NCBI RefSeq assembly: GCF_024124665.1
Contig: NZ_JAMXSB010000020.1
Span: 47,674 to 111,673, forward strand
From: Pleionea sp. CnH1-48
GTDB lineage: Bacteria > Pseudomonadota > Gammaproteobacteria > Enterobacterales > Kangiellaceae
Direction: 5' to 3'
Length of the DNA: 64,000 nt
The stretch's first letter is position 1. Each line of letters begins with the position of its first letter. This document shows positions 1-8,901 of the stretch, one piece after another. Under the pieces are notes generated by a model that saw nothing but the letters and a program-made list of their open reading frames with translations, searched no databases and had not been told where the DNA came from. The translations under genes and the position numbers were made by a program.

Positions 1-970
1 GCTTAGGGACAAGAAAGCCTGGCAATTGAGCTAACATTTCCTGATACAGCTGCTGGGCTTTAGGTTCAGATACTTCGAAGTGATGAACTCCGGTGACTTT
101 GTCTAAAAGATGCAGGTAGTAGGGCTGGATGTGGGCATCAAAGAGTTTTTCACTGAGCTCTGCCAATATCACTACGTCATCATTAATATCTTTGAGAAGG
201 ACACTCTGGTTGTATAACCTGATCCCTGCTTGATGGCACTGAGCCGCTGCGCGAATCAATGCATCATCGATTTCGTTTGGATGATTGATGTGCAACACCA
301 TAAGCCAGGTGAAAGGACTGTTTGCGGCCAACGCCGTGAGCGATTGAGTGATTCGTTGAGGAATAACCACGGGTAGTCGGGTGTGGATTCTTAGGCGCTT
401 GATATGGTTAAACTGGCTCAATCCTTCGACTAATTCTGCCAGTTGGCTGTCACTAGTAAGTAAGGGCTCACCACCACTCAAGATAACTTCATTGATATGA
501 GGGTTTGATGCAATATAGTCAAACCACTGCTGCCAGGTTTTTTGGCCGTAGCTTTGTTCATCATAGGGAAAGTGGCGTCGAAAACAGTAGCGACAGTTAA
601 TGGCACAGGAAGCTGCGGTGATTGTAAGTACTCGCTTACCATACTTATGAAGTAAGCCTGGTACTGGGTTACTGTGTTTTTCGGCTAAGGGATCAAAGGT
701 AAAACCAGGTTGCTGATGATACTCTTCGGGGTGAGGCCACACCTGTAATAACAAAGGATCTTTGGGGTTGCCTTTTTCCATCCGTTCTACAAAAGGCAGT
801 GGCACTCTGAGCTTGAACAATTCTGTCGCTTTGCCATCACCCATTTGTTCGGCGGTTAAATTGAGGCGCTCCAATAGCTCAGCAGGCTTACTAATTGAGC
901 TAGAGAGTAATTTTTTCCAGTCAGGATTGTGCCAATTTGTGCCAGAAACAGGTATCATTGCGGCTTTCAT
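1..970 (-). CDS. epmB: EF-P (R)-beta-lysine 2,3-aminomutase EpmB, 3' end cut by window edge
   Basis: This radical-SAM enzyme converts lysine to (R)-beta-lysine, which is then attached to elongation factor P. I translated the reverse strand from an ATG at 970: the product starts MKAAMIPVSGTNWHNPDW and is open to base 1, giving about 323 residues, so only about 20 residues are missing compared with the usual 340 or so. The CxxxCxxC iron-sulfur motif reads CAINCRYC and is followed by FRRHFPY, typical of the KamA/YjeK family. It is divergent from efp, with 43 bases between the two start codons, and the ligase gene epmA lies just beyond efp, so the assignment to the EF-P pathway is firm. Confidence 0.95.
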   Translation of the reverse strand, partial: MKAAMIPVSGTNWHNPDWKKLLSSSISKPAELLERLNLTAEQMGDGKATELFKLRVPLPFVERMEKGNPKDPLLLQVWPHPEEYHQQPGFTFDPLAEKHSNPVPGLLHKYGKRVLTITAASCAINCRYCFRRHFPYDEQSYGQKTWQQWFDYIASNPHINEVILSGGEPLLTSDSQLAELVEGLSQFNHIKRLRIHTRLPVVIPQRITQSLTALAANSPFTWLMVLHINHPNEIDDALIRAAAQCHQAGIRLYNQSVLLKDINDDVVILAELSEKLFDAHIQPYYLHLLDKVTGVHHFEVSEPKAQQLYQEMLAQLPGFLVPK

Positions 971-1013
971 GTTTTGTAATACCAATTGATATCGACAGAG
1001 TTCGAGGATTGAA

Positions 1014-1583
1014 ATGGCATCATATAGTACCAATGAATTCCGTAATGGCCTAAAGATAATGCAGGACGGTGAGCCTTGCGTAATTTTAGAGAACGAGTTT
1101 GTGCGTCCAGGAAAAGGACAGGCGTTTGCTCGAGCACGCGTCCAATATTTGTTATCTGGCCGTATCGTTGAAAAAACCTTCAAGTCTAATGAATCAGTTG
1201 AAGGTGCTGATATCATGGATCAGGACATGGAGTATCTCTATGCCGATGGTGAATTCTGGCACTTTATGGATCCAACCTCCTACGAGCAGGTTGCTGCTGA
1301 TGCGAAAGCCGTTGGTGACAATGCTAAATGGTTGACTGAACAAGATACTTGCCTGGTCACTTTATGGAATGGCTCTCCGATTATTGTGACACCACCTAAC
1401 CATGTTGTTTTGGAAGTGGTGGATACTGATCCGGGCCTGAAAGGTGATACCTCCGGTGGCGGTGGAAAACCTGCGACTATGAACACTGGTGCAGTTGTTC
1501 GTGTTCCTTTATTCGTTCAGATTGGCGACAAGCTTAAAGTGGATACTCGTACTGGCGAGTATGTTTCTCGAGCCAACGGCTAA
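1014..1583 (+). CDS. efp: Elongation factor P
   Basis: EF-P binds ribosomes stalled at polyproline and promotes peptide bond formation. The 189-residue product has the normal family length. The tip of the first domain reads VRPGKGQA, and the lysine is residue 34, the site that EpmA and EpmB modify in Escherichia coli. The start ATG has a GAGG ribosome binding site seven bases upstream. The KOW-like N-terminal domain and two OB-type domains are all present. It is flanked by both modification genes, and a strong terminator follows the stop. Confidence 0.98.
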   Translation: MASYSTNEFRNGLKIMQDGEPCVILENEFVRPGKGQAFARARVQYLLSGRIVEKTFKSNESVEGADIMDQDMEYLYADGEFWHFMDPTSYEQVAADAKAVGDNAKWLTEQDTCLVTLWNGSPIIVTPPNHVVLEVVDTDPGLKGDTSGGGGKPATMNTGAVVRVPLFVQIGDKLKVDTRTGEYVSRANG

Positions 1584-1592
1584 CCTGATTTT

Positions 1593-1623
1593 GCCAGAAG
1601 GGCCGACTGCGCTTCTGGCTTTC
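1593..1623 (+). terminator. Rho-independent terminator after efp
   Basis: An 8-base stem, GCCAGAAG paired with CTTCTGGC, with an 11-base loop, is followed by a T-rich tract. It lies 10 bases after the efp stop and separates efp from epmA. Confidence 0.8.
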
Positions 1624-1700
1624 TGTTCTGATTAAGTAACATTGAGCCTTTGTCCCACTTAGGCTAAGTTTGACTCTACATTCTTCGATACTATTTTCTT

Positions 1701-2633
1701 ATGTCCTGGCATCCTTCTGCATCTATTGAAACCTTGGCGTTGCGAGCTCAGCTTATGCGCACCATTCGTGAGTTCTTTTATCAGCGAGACGTTTTAGAGG
1801 TGGATACGCCTGCGCTTATGTCGTGTAGCGTGACCGATCCCTATATGGATGCGCTAAGTTTGGCTGTCTGTGGGCAGCAAGCCTATTTGCAAACATCGCC
1901 AGAGTACGCGATGAAGCGCCTTCTGGCTGCTGGAAGTGGTGATATATATCAATTGAGCAAAGCTTATCGCAGTGACGAGCGGGGGCAAAAACATCAGCCT
2001 GAATTTGCCTTGTTAGAATGGTATCGAACAGATTGGGACCATCACCAATTGATGGATGAAGTGTACGAGCTGGTGAGTTTGGCTACAGGCATTAAGACGC
2101 GGGATTCCCTGTCTTATAGAGAAGCATTTCAGCATTACTTATCGATAGATATTGAGTCCATCGATAACGCATCACTACGAGAATTTACTGAGCAAAAACT
2201 GGGGCATATTCCACAAGATATGTTCCGTGATGACTATTTATCGCTGTTGTTTGCTACTCAGATAGAGCCCTTGCTGGGACGAGATTCGATTGCCTTTATT
2301 TGTGATTTCCCTGCTTCGCAAAGTGCATTGGCACGTCTTTTACCCAGTAACCCCGGTTACGCTGGCCGATTTGAAGTGTATGTTGAAGGTATTGAATTGG
2401 CTAATGGCTTTTGGGAATTAACGGATGCTCAAGAACAGCGGGCAAGATTTAATGAAGATAATGCTAAGCGAGTAAAGATGGGCAAACAGACTGTTGATAT
2501 TGATGAATCTTTTATGGCGGCCTTAGAACAAGGGCTGCCAGAATGTTCTGGCGTAGCCCTGGGATTTGACCGCTTGATGATGCTGGCGCAAAAGCAATGC
2601 CACATCAATCATGTGGTTCCTTTTGCGCTCTAA
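1701..2633 (+). CDS. epmA: EF-P--lysine ligase EpmA (GenX/PoxA)
   Basis: This lysyl-tRNA synthetase paralogue attaches (R)-beta-lysine to Lys34 of EF-P. The 310-residue product consists only of a class II catalytic core and lacks the N-terminal anticodon-binding domain of LysRS, as in known EpmA. Motif 2 is seen in YRSDERGQKHQPEFALLEWYR-type sequence near residue 90, and motif 3 in GVALGFDRLMML near residue 290. The stop codon is one base from the stop of the convergent psd gene. It is slightly shorter than the E. coli protein (about 325 residues), the difference being at the N-terminus. Confidence 0.95.
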   Translation: MSWHPSASIETLALRAQLMRTIREFFYQRDVLEVDTPALMSCSVTDPYMDALSLAVCGQQAYLQTSPEYAMKRLLAAGSGDIYQLSKAYRSDERGQKHQPEFALLEWYRTDWDHHQLMDEVYELVSLATGIKTRDSLSYREAFQHYLSIDIESIDNASLREFTEQKLGHIPQDMFRDDYLSLLFATQIEPLLGRDSIAFICDFPASQSALARLLPSNPGYAGRFEVYVEGIELANGFWELTDAQEQRARFNEDNAKRVKMGKQTVDIDESFMAALEQGLPECSGVALGFDRLMMLAQKQCHINHVVPFAL

Positions 2634-2634
2634 C

Positions 2635-3492
2635 TTATCTTTTTTTGACCAGCGGCTGACCAAGAATCGTCGGTGCTTCTTCGACAATGGATTCATCCCA
2701 TTCAAAGTCACCTTCGGGCAACAGCAGCACAATGGTTGAGCCCAGTCGGAAGCGTCCCATTTCGTCGCCTTTTTCTAACACAATTTCATCTTCACCATAG
2801 TGGGTGGTAACCACTTCTCGTTTAGTTGGTGGCGTCACTATGCCTGACCAGACGGTTTCAACGCTACCGACAATGGTTGCGCCGACAGAAACCATCGCTA
2901 TTGGGCCAAACTCGGTATCAAACATGGCGACTACCCGTTCGTTTCGCGCAAAAAGGTGAGGAACGGTTCGTGCGGTTAAAGGATTCACGCTAAATAATTT
3001 GCCGGGTACGTGGATCATCTGAGTTAATGAACCTCGAACAGGCATGTGAATACGATGATAGTCCTTGGGAGACAGGTAAATCGTACAGAATTGACCGTTT
3101 TTATAGAGATTACCTAATGCCTGATCGCCACCAAGCAACTCGGTAGCACTATAGTCGTGACCTTTTGCCTGAAAAATACGACCTTCTTTAATGGGGCCGA
3201 ACTGACTAACGGCTCCATCCACCGGGCAAGCCATTGTATTGGGTTCATCACAAATCGGACGTACCTCAGGACGAATTGCGCGGGTAAAAAAGTCATTAAA
3301 CGAATCGTACGCTTCTAGATTTGGCTCTTGAGCCAGAGACATATCAATGCCGTAGTGCTTGGCAAATGCTTTAATGACATTGTGTCGAAAAGGAAAGGTT
3401 TTGGAGTCGGCCAGTTTGCCTGCCAGTTGTGATAGCCCATGCTGGGGGATTAAATATTGTGGCAGAGTTTTCAGATGATCAATAAAGCTCAT
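2635..3492 (-). CDS. psd: Phosphatidylserine decarboxylase proenzyme
   Basis: Psd makes phosphatidylethanolamine from phosphatidylserine at the inner membrane. The proenzyme cleaves itself at an LGST motif to form a pyruvoyl cofactor, and FRLGSTIVLLL is present with the serine near residue 252. Conserved segments such as YLSPKDYHRIHMP, VPGKLFSVNPLTA and FARNERVVAMFDTEFG match the family. I start it at the ATG at 3492 (MSFIDHLKTLPQYLIP), which gives 285 residues and aligns with known N-termini. A start 15 codons upstream is possible but adds residues with no family match. It is convergent with epmA with one base between the stops. Confidence 0.96.
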   Translation of the reverse strand: MSFIDHLKTLPQYLIPQHGLSQLAGKLADSKTFPFRHNVIKAFAKHYGIDMSLAQEPNLEAYDSFNDFFTRAIRPEVRPICDEPNTMACPVDGAVSQFGPIKEGRIFQAKGHDYSATELLGGDQALGNLYKNGQFCTIYLSPKDYHRIHMPVRGSLTQMIHVPGKLFSVNPLTARTVPHLFARNERVVAMFDTEFGPIAMVSVGATIVGSVETVWSGIVTPPTKREVVTTHYGEDEIVLEKGDEMGRFRLGSTIVLLLPEGDFEWDESIVEEAPTILGQPLVKKR

Positions 3493-3702
3493 TGTGATCT
3501 CAAGCTGCGTATAAATGACGCATTTTACCTTAGCCATATTCAGATGACTATCTTTGGCGATGTAACAAGATAAATCAATGCAAATTCAGGCCTCTTTTTA
3601 TCGCCAGTTTTTATTTTCGCCTGACATCTCTCATTCATAATCTATAGTTAATTCAGAGGTCTGGAGCATTTTTGCTCAATTTTGAGATGAGGAGAAAACT
3701 GG

Positions 3703-4554
3703 ATGCCGGTCATTATTGGGGCAATTATTGTCCTGGGCGCGGTGCTGGGGGGATACGTATTATCCCACGGAGACATTCGGTCTCTTTGGCAACCTTTTGA
3801 GTTATTGATCATTGGCGGCGCTGCTTTTGGTGCTTTTGTGATTGCGAATCCGGCCAAAGTATCAATCGAAGCGTTTAAGAAATCTTTTGCCATTATAGGT
3901 AAATCTCACTACACCAAAATTGTGTATTTAGAGTTGTTGGCAATGCTGTTTGAGCTGTTTTCGACCATGCGTCGTGAAGGTCTGATCGCCATTGAATCAC
4001 ATATCGATGATCCCAAAAACAGTAAGATCTTTTCGAAGTATCGGTTAATTAATAAAGACGAACATGTCATTGTATTTATCTGCGACTACTTAAGGCTTAT
4101 GGTGATAGGCGATATGACCGCTTATGAGTTAGAGAATCTCATTGATGCGGAACTAGAAACTCATCACCACGAAAAAATGGCGCCGAGTCACGCGGTGGGA
4201 AGCGTAGCCGATGCCTTGCCGGGTTTTGGTATAGTCGCAGCGGTACTAGGGATTGTTATTACCATGCAAGCTTTGGGAGGACCGCCAGAAGAAATTGGTG
4301 TGCATGTAGCGGCTGCATTGGTGGGCACTTTCTTGGGGATTTTATTGGCTTATGGGTTTGTGGGACCTGTTTCAACAGCCATGGGACATAGAGCTGAAGA
4401 AGAGAGCAAGTTTTATCAATGCATCAAAACATCATTGATTGCTGCCATGAATGGTGTGCCGCCACAGATCGCTGTTGAGTTTGGACGCAAAACTCTTTAT
4501 TCGGATATTCGTCCTTCTTTTGAAGAGCTAGAAGCGCGTGTGCGTGGGCGCTAA
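3703..4554 (+). CDS. motA: Flagellar motor stator protein MotA
   Basis: MotA forms the proton channel of the flagellar stator with MotB and pushes on the rotor protein FliG. The 283-residue product has two N-terminal membrane segments (about 1-20 and 32-52), a large cytoplasmic loop, and two more segments (about 165-215). Its opening is close to proton-type MotA rather than the sodium-type PomA I recall, so proton drive is inferred. A GGAG ribosome binding site precedes the ATG. The stop lies 8 bases before motB, so the two form an operon. No other flagellar gene is in the window. Confidence 0.95.
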   Translation: MPVIIGAIIVLGAVLGGYVLSHGDIRSLWQPFELLIIGGAAFGAFVIANPAKVSIEAFKKSFAIIGKSHYTKIVYLELLAMLFELFSTMRREGLIAIESHIDDPKNSKIFSKYRLINKDEHVIVFICDYLRLMVIGDMTAYELENLIDAELETHHHEKMAPSHAVGSVADALPGFGIVAAVLGIVITMQALGGPPEEIGVHVAAALVGTFLGILLAYGFVGPVSTAMGHRAEEESKFYQCIKTSLIAAMNGVPPQIAVEFGRKTLYSDIRPSFEELEARVRGR

Positions 4555-4562
4555 GAACCGTT

Positions 4563-5438
4563 ATGGAAGAGCAACAGGAGAATCAAAAAGCGCCGATTAT
4601 TGTGCGCAAGGTGATCAAAAAAGGCGATGGTCACCATGGTGGCGCCTGGAAAGTGGCTTTTGCAGATTTTGCAACGGCCATGATGGCATTCTTTTTATTG
4701 CTGTGGCTAATGGGCAATACATCGGATGAAGAGAAACAGGCGATATCCGGTTATTTTGTTGATCCTGCTGGCTCAACTTTAACGCCTGGTGCGAACAATA
4801 TTCCTATCGGCGAAGGCGGTGCCAATCAGGCTGTTATCGAAATGGTGCATCCAGAAGCCGGTGAGCCACCCAAGGAATTGGATGAAAAAGATATTGAACG
4901 GCTAGCAGAGGAGCAAGAAGTTAAAAAACTGGAAGCATTAAAAGACACTCTGGAGAACCTTGTCGAAACCAGCAAAGCGTTTGAAGCCTTCAAAGAACAA
5001 ATTTTGATTGATATCACCCCATCGGGATTGCGGATTCAAATAGTGGATAAAGATAAACGCCCCATGTTTGATAGTGGTAAAGCCGATCTTAAATTTTACT
5101 CTCGTTCCATCCTTTATTCTTTAGCCGGTGTACTGAAAAAAGTACCTAATCAGCTAAGTATTACAGGGCACACCGATGCCATTCCGTTTGATGGTCGCGA
5201 AGGGTATGGTAACTGGGAGTTATCCTCTGATCGGGCGAATGCCGCTCGCCGTGCGCTTATTCGTGGAGGGATTACCATGGACAAGATTTTTCGGGTAGAA
5301 GGATTTGCTGACTCAGCTCTGTTTGACGAAAACAATCCTGAGAATCCGATTAATCGTCGCATTGCTATTATTGTCTTAAAACAAAGCGTTTCTGACTCTA
5401 TGAAAGAAGAGTTAGGACGGCTTGTTAACAACAAGTAA
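4563..5438 (+). CDS. motB: Flagellar motor protein MotB
   Basis: MotB is the ion-conducting and peptidoglycan-anchoring half of the stator. The 291-residue product has a single membrane segment at about residues 29-51, with the channel aspartate at residue 35 in AFADFATAMMAF. The C-terminal half is an OmpA-like peptidoglycan-binding domain: the ITGHTD motif near residue 200 and NRRIAIIVL near residue 270 are typical. A glutamate- and lysine-rich linker (about 100-140) corresponds to the plug/linker region. It is translated directly after motA. Confidence 0.95.
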   Translation: MEEQQENQKAPIIVRKVIKKGDGHHGGAWKVAFADFATAMMAFFLLLWLMGNTSDEEKQAISGYFVDPAGSTLTPGANNIPIGEGGANQAVIEMVHPEAGEPPKELDEKDIERLAEEQEVKKLEALKDTLENLVETSKAFEAFKEQILIDITPSGLRIQIVDKDKRPMFDSGKADLKFYSRSILYSLAGVLKKVPNQLSITGHTDAIPFDGREGYGNWELSSDRANAARRALIRGGITMDKIFRVEGFADSALFDENNPENPINRRIAIIVLKQSVSDSMKEELGRLVNNK

Positions 5439-5520
5439 GGTTCATTTTTCAATCGTGTGTTGACACTCTACTGCCTTTGCTCCTATGTTAGCCTTTCTCT
5501 GATATGAAACCGGAAGTGTC

Positions 5521-6099
5521 ATGGATAAAAAAATCTCTGGTCAGCTGCAACAACTTTATGCTTGCTATTCTTCAGATACCTTTGTCACTCAGTCTGTAGA
5601 TAAAATAGCTTTGGGCTTCGAAGGCATTAAAGACGATAGGCACGCTGGCATGACGCGAAAGTCGGATGCTAGAACTCCTTGGTATACTCGTGGTACAGAC
5701 ATTAAGAATACCCGTCAACTATCATTAGTTAGCACTGAAGAGCTAGAGACCATCGCCCAGAAGATGGAGGTTGAATCCGTAAAAGCGGAATGGCTGGGCG
5801 CTAATATGTTGGTGAGCGGCGTATCTGACTTTACCTTGCTACCTATAGGTTCTCGTTTGTTTTTTGATAATGGTGCTGTGATTGTTATCGAGGGTGAAAA
5901 TCTGCCTTGTATCAATCCGGCTAAAGTGATTGCCGCTTACTATCAAAATAAAGATCTCGAAAAGCGTTTTGCCAAAGCGGCAAAAGAAAAGCGCGGAGTG
6001 GTTGCCTGGATAGAAAAAGAAGGAATGGTTCATGCCCCTTCACAGTTTAAAATTATGTTACCTCGTCAGCGACTGTACCCCGGGTTGATGGGGAAATAA
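5521..6099 (+). CDS. MOSC domain protein
   Basis: The 192-residue product is a stand-alone MOSC domain, the fold found at the C-terminus of molybdenum cofactor sulfurases and in YiiM/YuaD-type proteins. Family hallmarks visible are GIKDDRHAG near residue 37, the RQLSLVSTEELETIA segment, NMLVSGVSDFTLLPIGSRL, and the conserved cysteine in GENLPCINP, which would carry a sulfur or bind a metal-sulfur centre. The substrate cannot be told from the sequence. The DUF924 gene starts 10 bases after the stop, so the two are probably cotranscribed. Confidence 0.85.
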   Translation: MDKKISGQLQQLYACYSSDTFVTQSVDKIALGFEGIKDDRHAGMTRKSDARTPWYTRGTDIKNTRQLSLVSTEELETIAQKMEVESVKAEWLGANMLVSGVSDFTLLPIGSRLFFDNGAVIVIEGENLPCINPAKVIAAYYQNKDLEKRFAKAAKEKRGVVAWIEKEGMVHAPSQFKIMLPRQRLYPGLMGK

Positions 6100-6109
6100 G
6101 GAAAGTAAA

Positions 6110-6655
6110 ATGACTTTTGATTCGAATGAAATAATTTCGTTTTGGTTTGAAGAGTTAGAACCAAAACAACACTGGATAAAAGATGTGGCTTTTGATCAAA
6201 TGATTGCAGAGCGATTTGGCAACGTTCATCGAGCGGCATCACAAAGCGAATTGTTTTATTGGCGAGATACGGCACTGGGGCGATTGGCTGAGATCATTGT
6301 ACTGGATCAGTTCTCTCGCAATATGTATCGAGATCGCCCGGAGTCTTTTGCGTTTGATAGTCTGGCACTTTGTCTGTCACAAGAGGCAGTACGAGCGGGT
6401 GTAGCAAAAGATCTGAATGACCAACAACGTTCCTTTTTATATATGCCTTATATGCACAGTGAGTCCCCGGCCATTCACGAAGAAGCGGTAAAGCTCTTTA
6501 GTGAAAAAGGCCTTGAGGGAAATTTAGACTTCGAAATGAAACACAAAGTAATCATTGATCGTTTTGGGCGCTACCCCCATAGAAATAAAATATTAGGCCG
6601 TGAGTCCACTGCTGAAGAACAGGAGTTTTTAACACAGCCGGGCTCTTCTTTTTAA
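6110..6655 (+). CDS. DUF924 family protein
   Basis: The 181-residue protein belongs to the DUF924 family, recognised from FWFEEL at the N-terminus, GRLAEIIVLDQFSRNMYR, FLYMPYMHSE and FGRYPHRN. The family is all-helical and TPR-like, and has no established biochemical role. An AAGGAAAG ribosome binding site precedes the ATG. It sits 10 bases behind the MOSC gene and probably shares its transcript. Confidence 0.85.
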   Translation: MTFDSNEIISFWFEELEPKQHWIKDVAFDQMIAERFGNVHRAASQSELFYWRDTALGRLAEIIVLDQFSRNMYRDRPESFAFDSLALCLSQEAVRAGVAKDLNDQQRSFLYMPYMHSESPAIHEEAVKLFSEKGLEGNLDFEMKHKVIIDRFGRYPHRNKILGRESTAEEQEFLTQPGSSF

Positions 6656-6767
6656 GTAATTACAGAAACAGCTCCTTAAGTATTAGATAATTTTAATATT
6701 GATGAATCATGTTTTAATGTTTCCGTGCCTCTCCTTTCTCAGATTAAAAAAAGTGTGATGAAGTTTT

Positions 6768-6783
6768 CGGTTATGGATAACCG
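6768..6783. repeat. Small perfect hairpin between DUF924 gene and phoX
   Basis: CGGTTAT and ATAACCG are separated by two bases. The hairpin lies 112 bases after the DUF924 stop and is followed, after a short GC-containing spacer, by a T tract. It could be a weak terminator or an operator. The rest of the 278-base gap shows no gene and no convincing Pho box. Confidence 0.35.
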
Positions 6784-6933
6784 GCTCTGGTTTTTCAATG
6801 GATTGAAATAAAAAGTTAAAACCACCGTCATGATTGAGGCGTAGCGTTTTTATCGACACCTAATAAAAGCTCGTATTCAGGATTGCTGTATCGAATAAAC
6901 GAGCTCTCTATTTAATTACAATGAGAACTGATT

Positions 6934-8832
6934 ATGTCTACAGATAATAAAAACGCTTTAGATAATGCACAGCTTCATGATGAAATAGAAAATACACCCT
7001 CTAATACTTCAGAAAACCGACCATTTTCTTCCGTATTAGAAACAAACATGTCTCGACGCAAAGTAATGGCTGGCAGTTTAACCGTTGCTACAACCGCATT
7101 TTTGGCGCCTGGTGCTCATGCTGGCTGGGGTTGGGGAAGACGCAAGCTCGTCGACTTTAAGCCTGTTGCTATCGACGATGTTGTTGATACAACCATGCCT
7201 ACTATTTCGGATGACTATGAATATGATGTGCTCATTCCTTGGGGAACACCAATAGAGCCCGGGGCAACAAAGGAATACACCGGAGAGCCTGATGCTCGTC
7301 CAACTTCTGCACAAGCGGCTCTTCAAACAGGGTTAGGTCATGATGGTATGTGGTTCTTCCCAATGGATTGCCGGAATGCTATCTACTACGGAAGACACTA
7401 TCGCATGCGTAATGATGTAGGGATGCTGTGCGTCAATCATGAGTATGGTACCAATATTCATGCACTGGGTAAGTCTGGACCAGAAAACCTGGAAGATGTG
7501 CGTCTGTCGCAGAATATTCATGGGGTGTCGGTCGTTAAACTGAAACGAACCTTTCGACGTGGATGGAAAGTGGTATCCAGTGCTCATTCTCGCCGTATTA
7601 CTGTTAATACGCCAGTAACGTTTTCTGGCCCCGCTGCTGATTCTAAATTGCTACAAAACCCCAACGGTAATATTCCATTAGGGACCGTTAATAATTGCGG
7701 TTCTGGCGCAACACCTTGGGGCACTTACTTAACTTGTGAAGAAAACTTTAATGGCTACTTTGGTGCAACTAGTGGTTTTGTTGCGACTCAAGAGCAAGAT
7801 CGTTATGGATTTTCAGAGAATGGATTTGGTTATGGTTGGCACCTTTTTGACAAGCGCTTTGATTTGAGTGATGAAGATTATGTGAATGAGCAAAACCGTT
7901 TTGGCTGGATTGTAGAAATTGATCCCTTTGATGGTACGCAAAAGCCCGTTAAGAGAACGGCATTAGGACGCTTTAAGCATGAGGCTATTGCGATAGCCGA
8001 GAGTCGTAATGGTCGTATTGCAGCTTACATGGGAGACGACCAGCGTTTCGATTACTGTTACAAGTATGTATCCGATAAATCATGGAAAAGAGCGCTCAGA
8101 GATAAGGAAAGTCCTTTGGATAAGGGGAGCCTTTACGTTGCTCGATTTAACGATGATGGTACAGGAGAGTGGCTGGAATTAACGATCGATAATCCACAAT
8201 TAGCCGCACGATTTAACTCTCAAGCTGAGGTTTTAATTTATGCTCGAGTTGCAGCTGATATATTAGGCGCGACGCCTATGGATCGTCCGGAGTGGACAAC
8301 CATTGGTAAGCATGGAGAAGTATTCTGGACTTGTACCAACAACAGTAAACGTACAGATACCAATATCGCTAATCCTGAAGCGCCAAATAATGACGGACAT
8401 ATTATCCGAACCAAAGATTCAGATGACCACCTAGGCACTTCATTCACCTGGGATATTTATCTATTAGCTTCTTCTACACGGGGCACCGAAGGTGTCTTTA
8501 CGGATCCTGATGCTGCCTGGGCTGATCCTTATGGTCGTTTATTTATTGGTACCGACGGCTCGCAGCCTGATGGACTTCAAGATCAACTTGTTGTGTTTGA
8601 TACTACAAAAGACACCCCGGAACCGAAGCGTCTGTTGGTGGGAGTCAACAGTGACGAAATTACAGGATTTACGGTCACGCCGGATCAAAGAACCGCTTTC
8701 GTGAATATCCAACACCCCGGTAATGGGTCTCCTGACGCAACGAATTTCCCTGCACCCTATGATGGCAGAACAATTCCAAGAGATTGTACCTTGGTTATTC
8801 GACGCAAAGACGGTGGCATTATTGGCTCCTAA
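6934..8832 (+). CDS. PhoX-type phosphatase (DUF839), Tat-exported
   Basis: The 632-residue product resembles PhoX, the calcium- and iron-dependent periplasmic alkaline phosphatase that releases phosphate from organic esters. A twin-arginine signal is visible: SRRKVMAGS with the arginines at residues 41-42, a hydrophobic stretch, and a probable cleavage after AHA near residue 62. This fits folded, cofactor-loaded export. Family segments include LCVNHEYGT, TPWGTYLTCEENFNGYF, GRFKHEAIAIA and EGVFTDPDAAWADPYGRL. The start ATG has GAGAA upstream. No pho regulator or Pho box was found nearby. An IS30 element lies 70 bases downstream. Family-level assignment is firm; the natural substrate is not known. 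Confidence 0.88.
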   Translation: MSTDNKNALDNAQLHDEIENTPSNTSENRPFSSVLETNMSRRKVMAGSLTVATTAFLAPGAHAGWGWGRRKLVDFKPVAIDDVVDTTMPTISDDYEYDVLIPWGTPIEPGATKEYTGEPDARPTSAQAALQTGLGHDGMWFFPMDCRNAIYYGRHYRMRNDVGMLCVNHEYGTNIHALGKSGPENLEDVRLSQNIHGVSVVKLKRTFRRGWKVVSSAHSRRITVNTPVTFSGPAADSKLLQNPNGNIPLGTVNNCGSGATPWGTYLTCEENFNGYFGATSGFVATQEQDRYGFSENGFGYGWHLFDKRFDLSDEDYVNEQNRFGWIVEIDPFDGTQKPVKRTALGRFKHEAIAIAESRNGRIAAYMGDDQRFDYCYKYVSDKSWKRALRDKESPLDKGSLYVARFNDDGTGEWLELTIDNPQLAARFNSQAEVLIYARVAADILGATPMDRPEWTTIGKHGEVFWTCTNNSKRTDTNIANPEAPNNDGHIIRTKDSDDHLGTSFTWDIYLLASSTRGTEGVFTDPDAAWADPYGRLFIGTDGSQPDGLQDQLVVFDTTKDTPEPKRLLVGVNSDEITGFTVTPDQRTAFVNIQHPGNGSPDATNFPAPYDGRTIPRDCTLVIRRKDGGIIGS

Positions 8833-8880
8833 AGGTTGGCAGGAATCATGTTGAACAAGGATGTTCAAATTAAATAAAAG

Positions 8881-8891
8881 CAGACACTCCG
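8881..8891. repeat. Left arm of 11-bp inverted repeat flanking the IS30 element
   Basis: The sequence CAGACACTCCG is the exact reverse complement of bases 9981-9991. The arms lie outside the recognisable IS ends with different spacing (10 and 24 bases), so they are not part of the terminal repeats. They may be the arms of a pre-existing hairpin downstream of the PhoX gene. Confidence 0.6.
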
Positions 8892-8901
8892 TTTGTGAAA
8901 G

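Noticed and set aside
6656..6933. Search for a Pho box upstream of the PhoX gene
   Set aside because: Only isolated GTCAT half-sites were seen, not the two direct repeats expected for PhoB.
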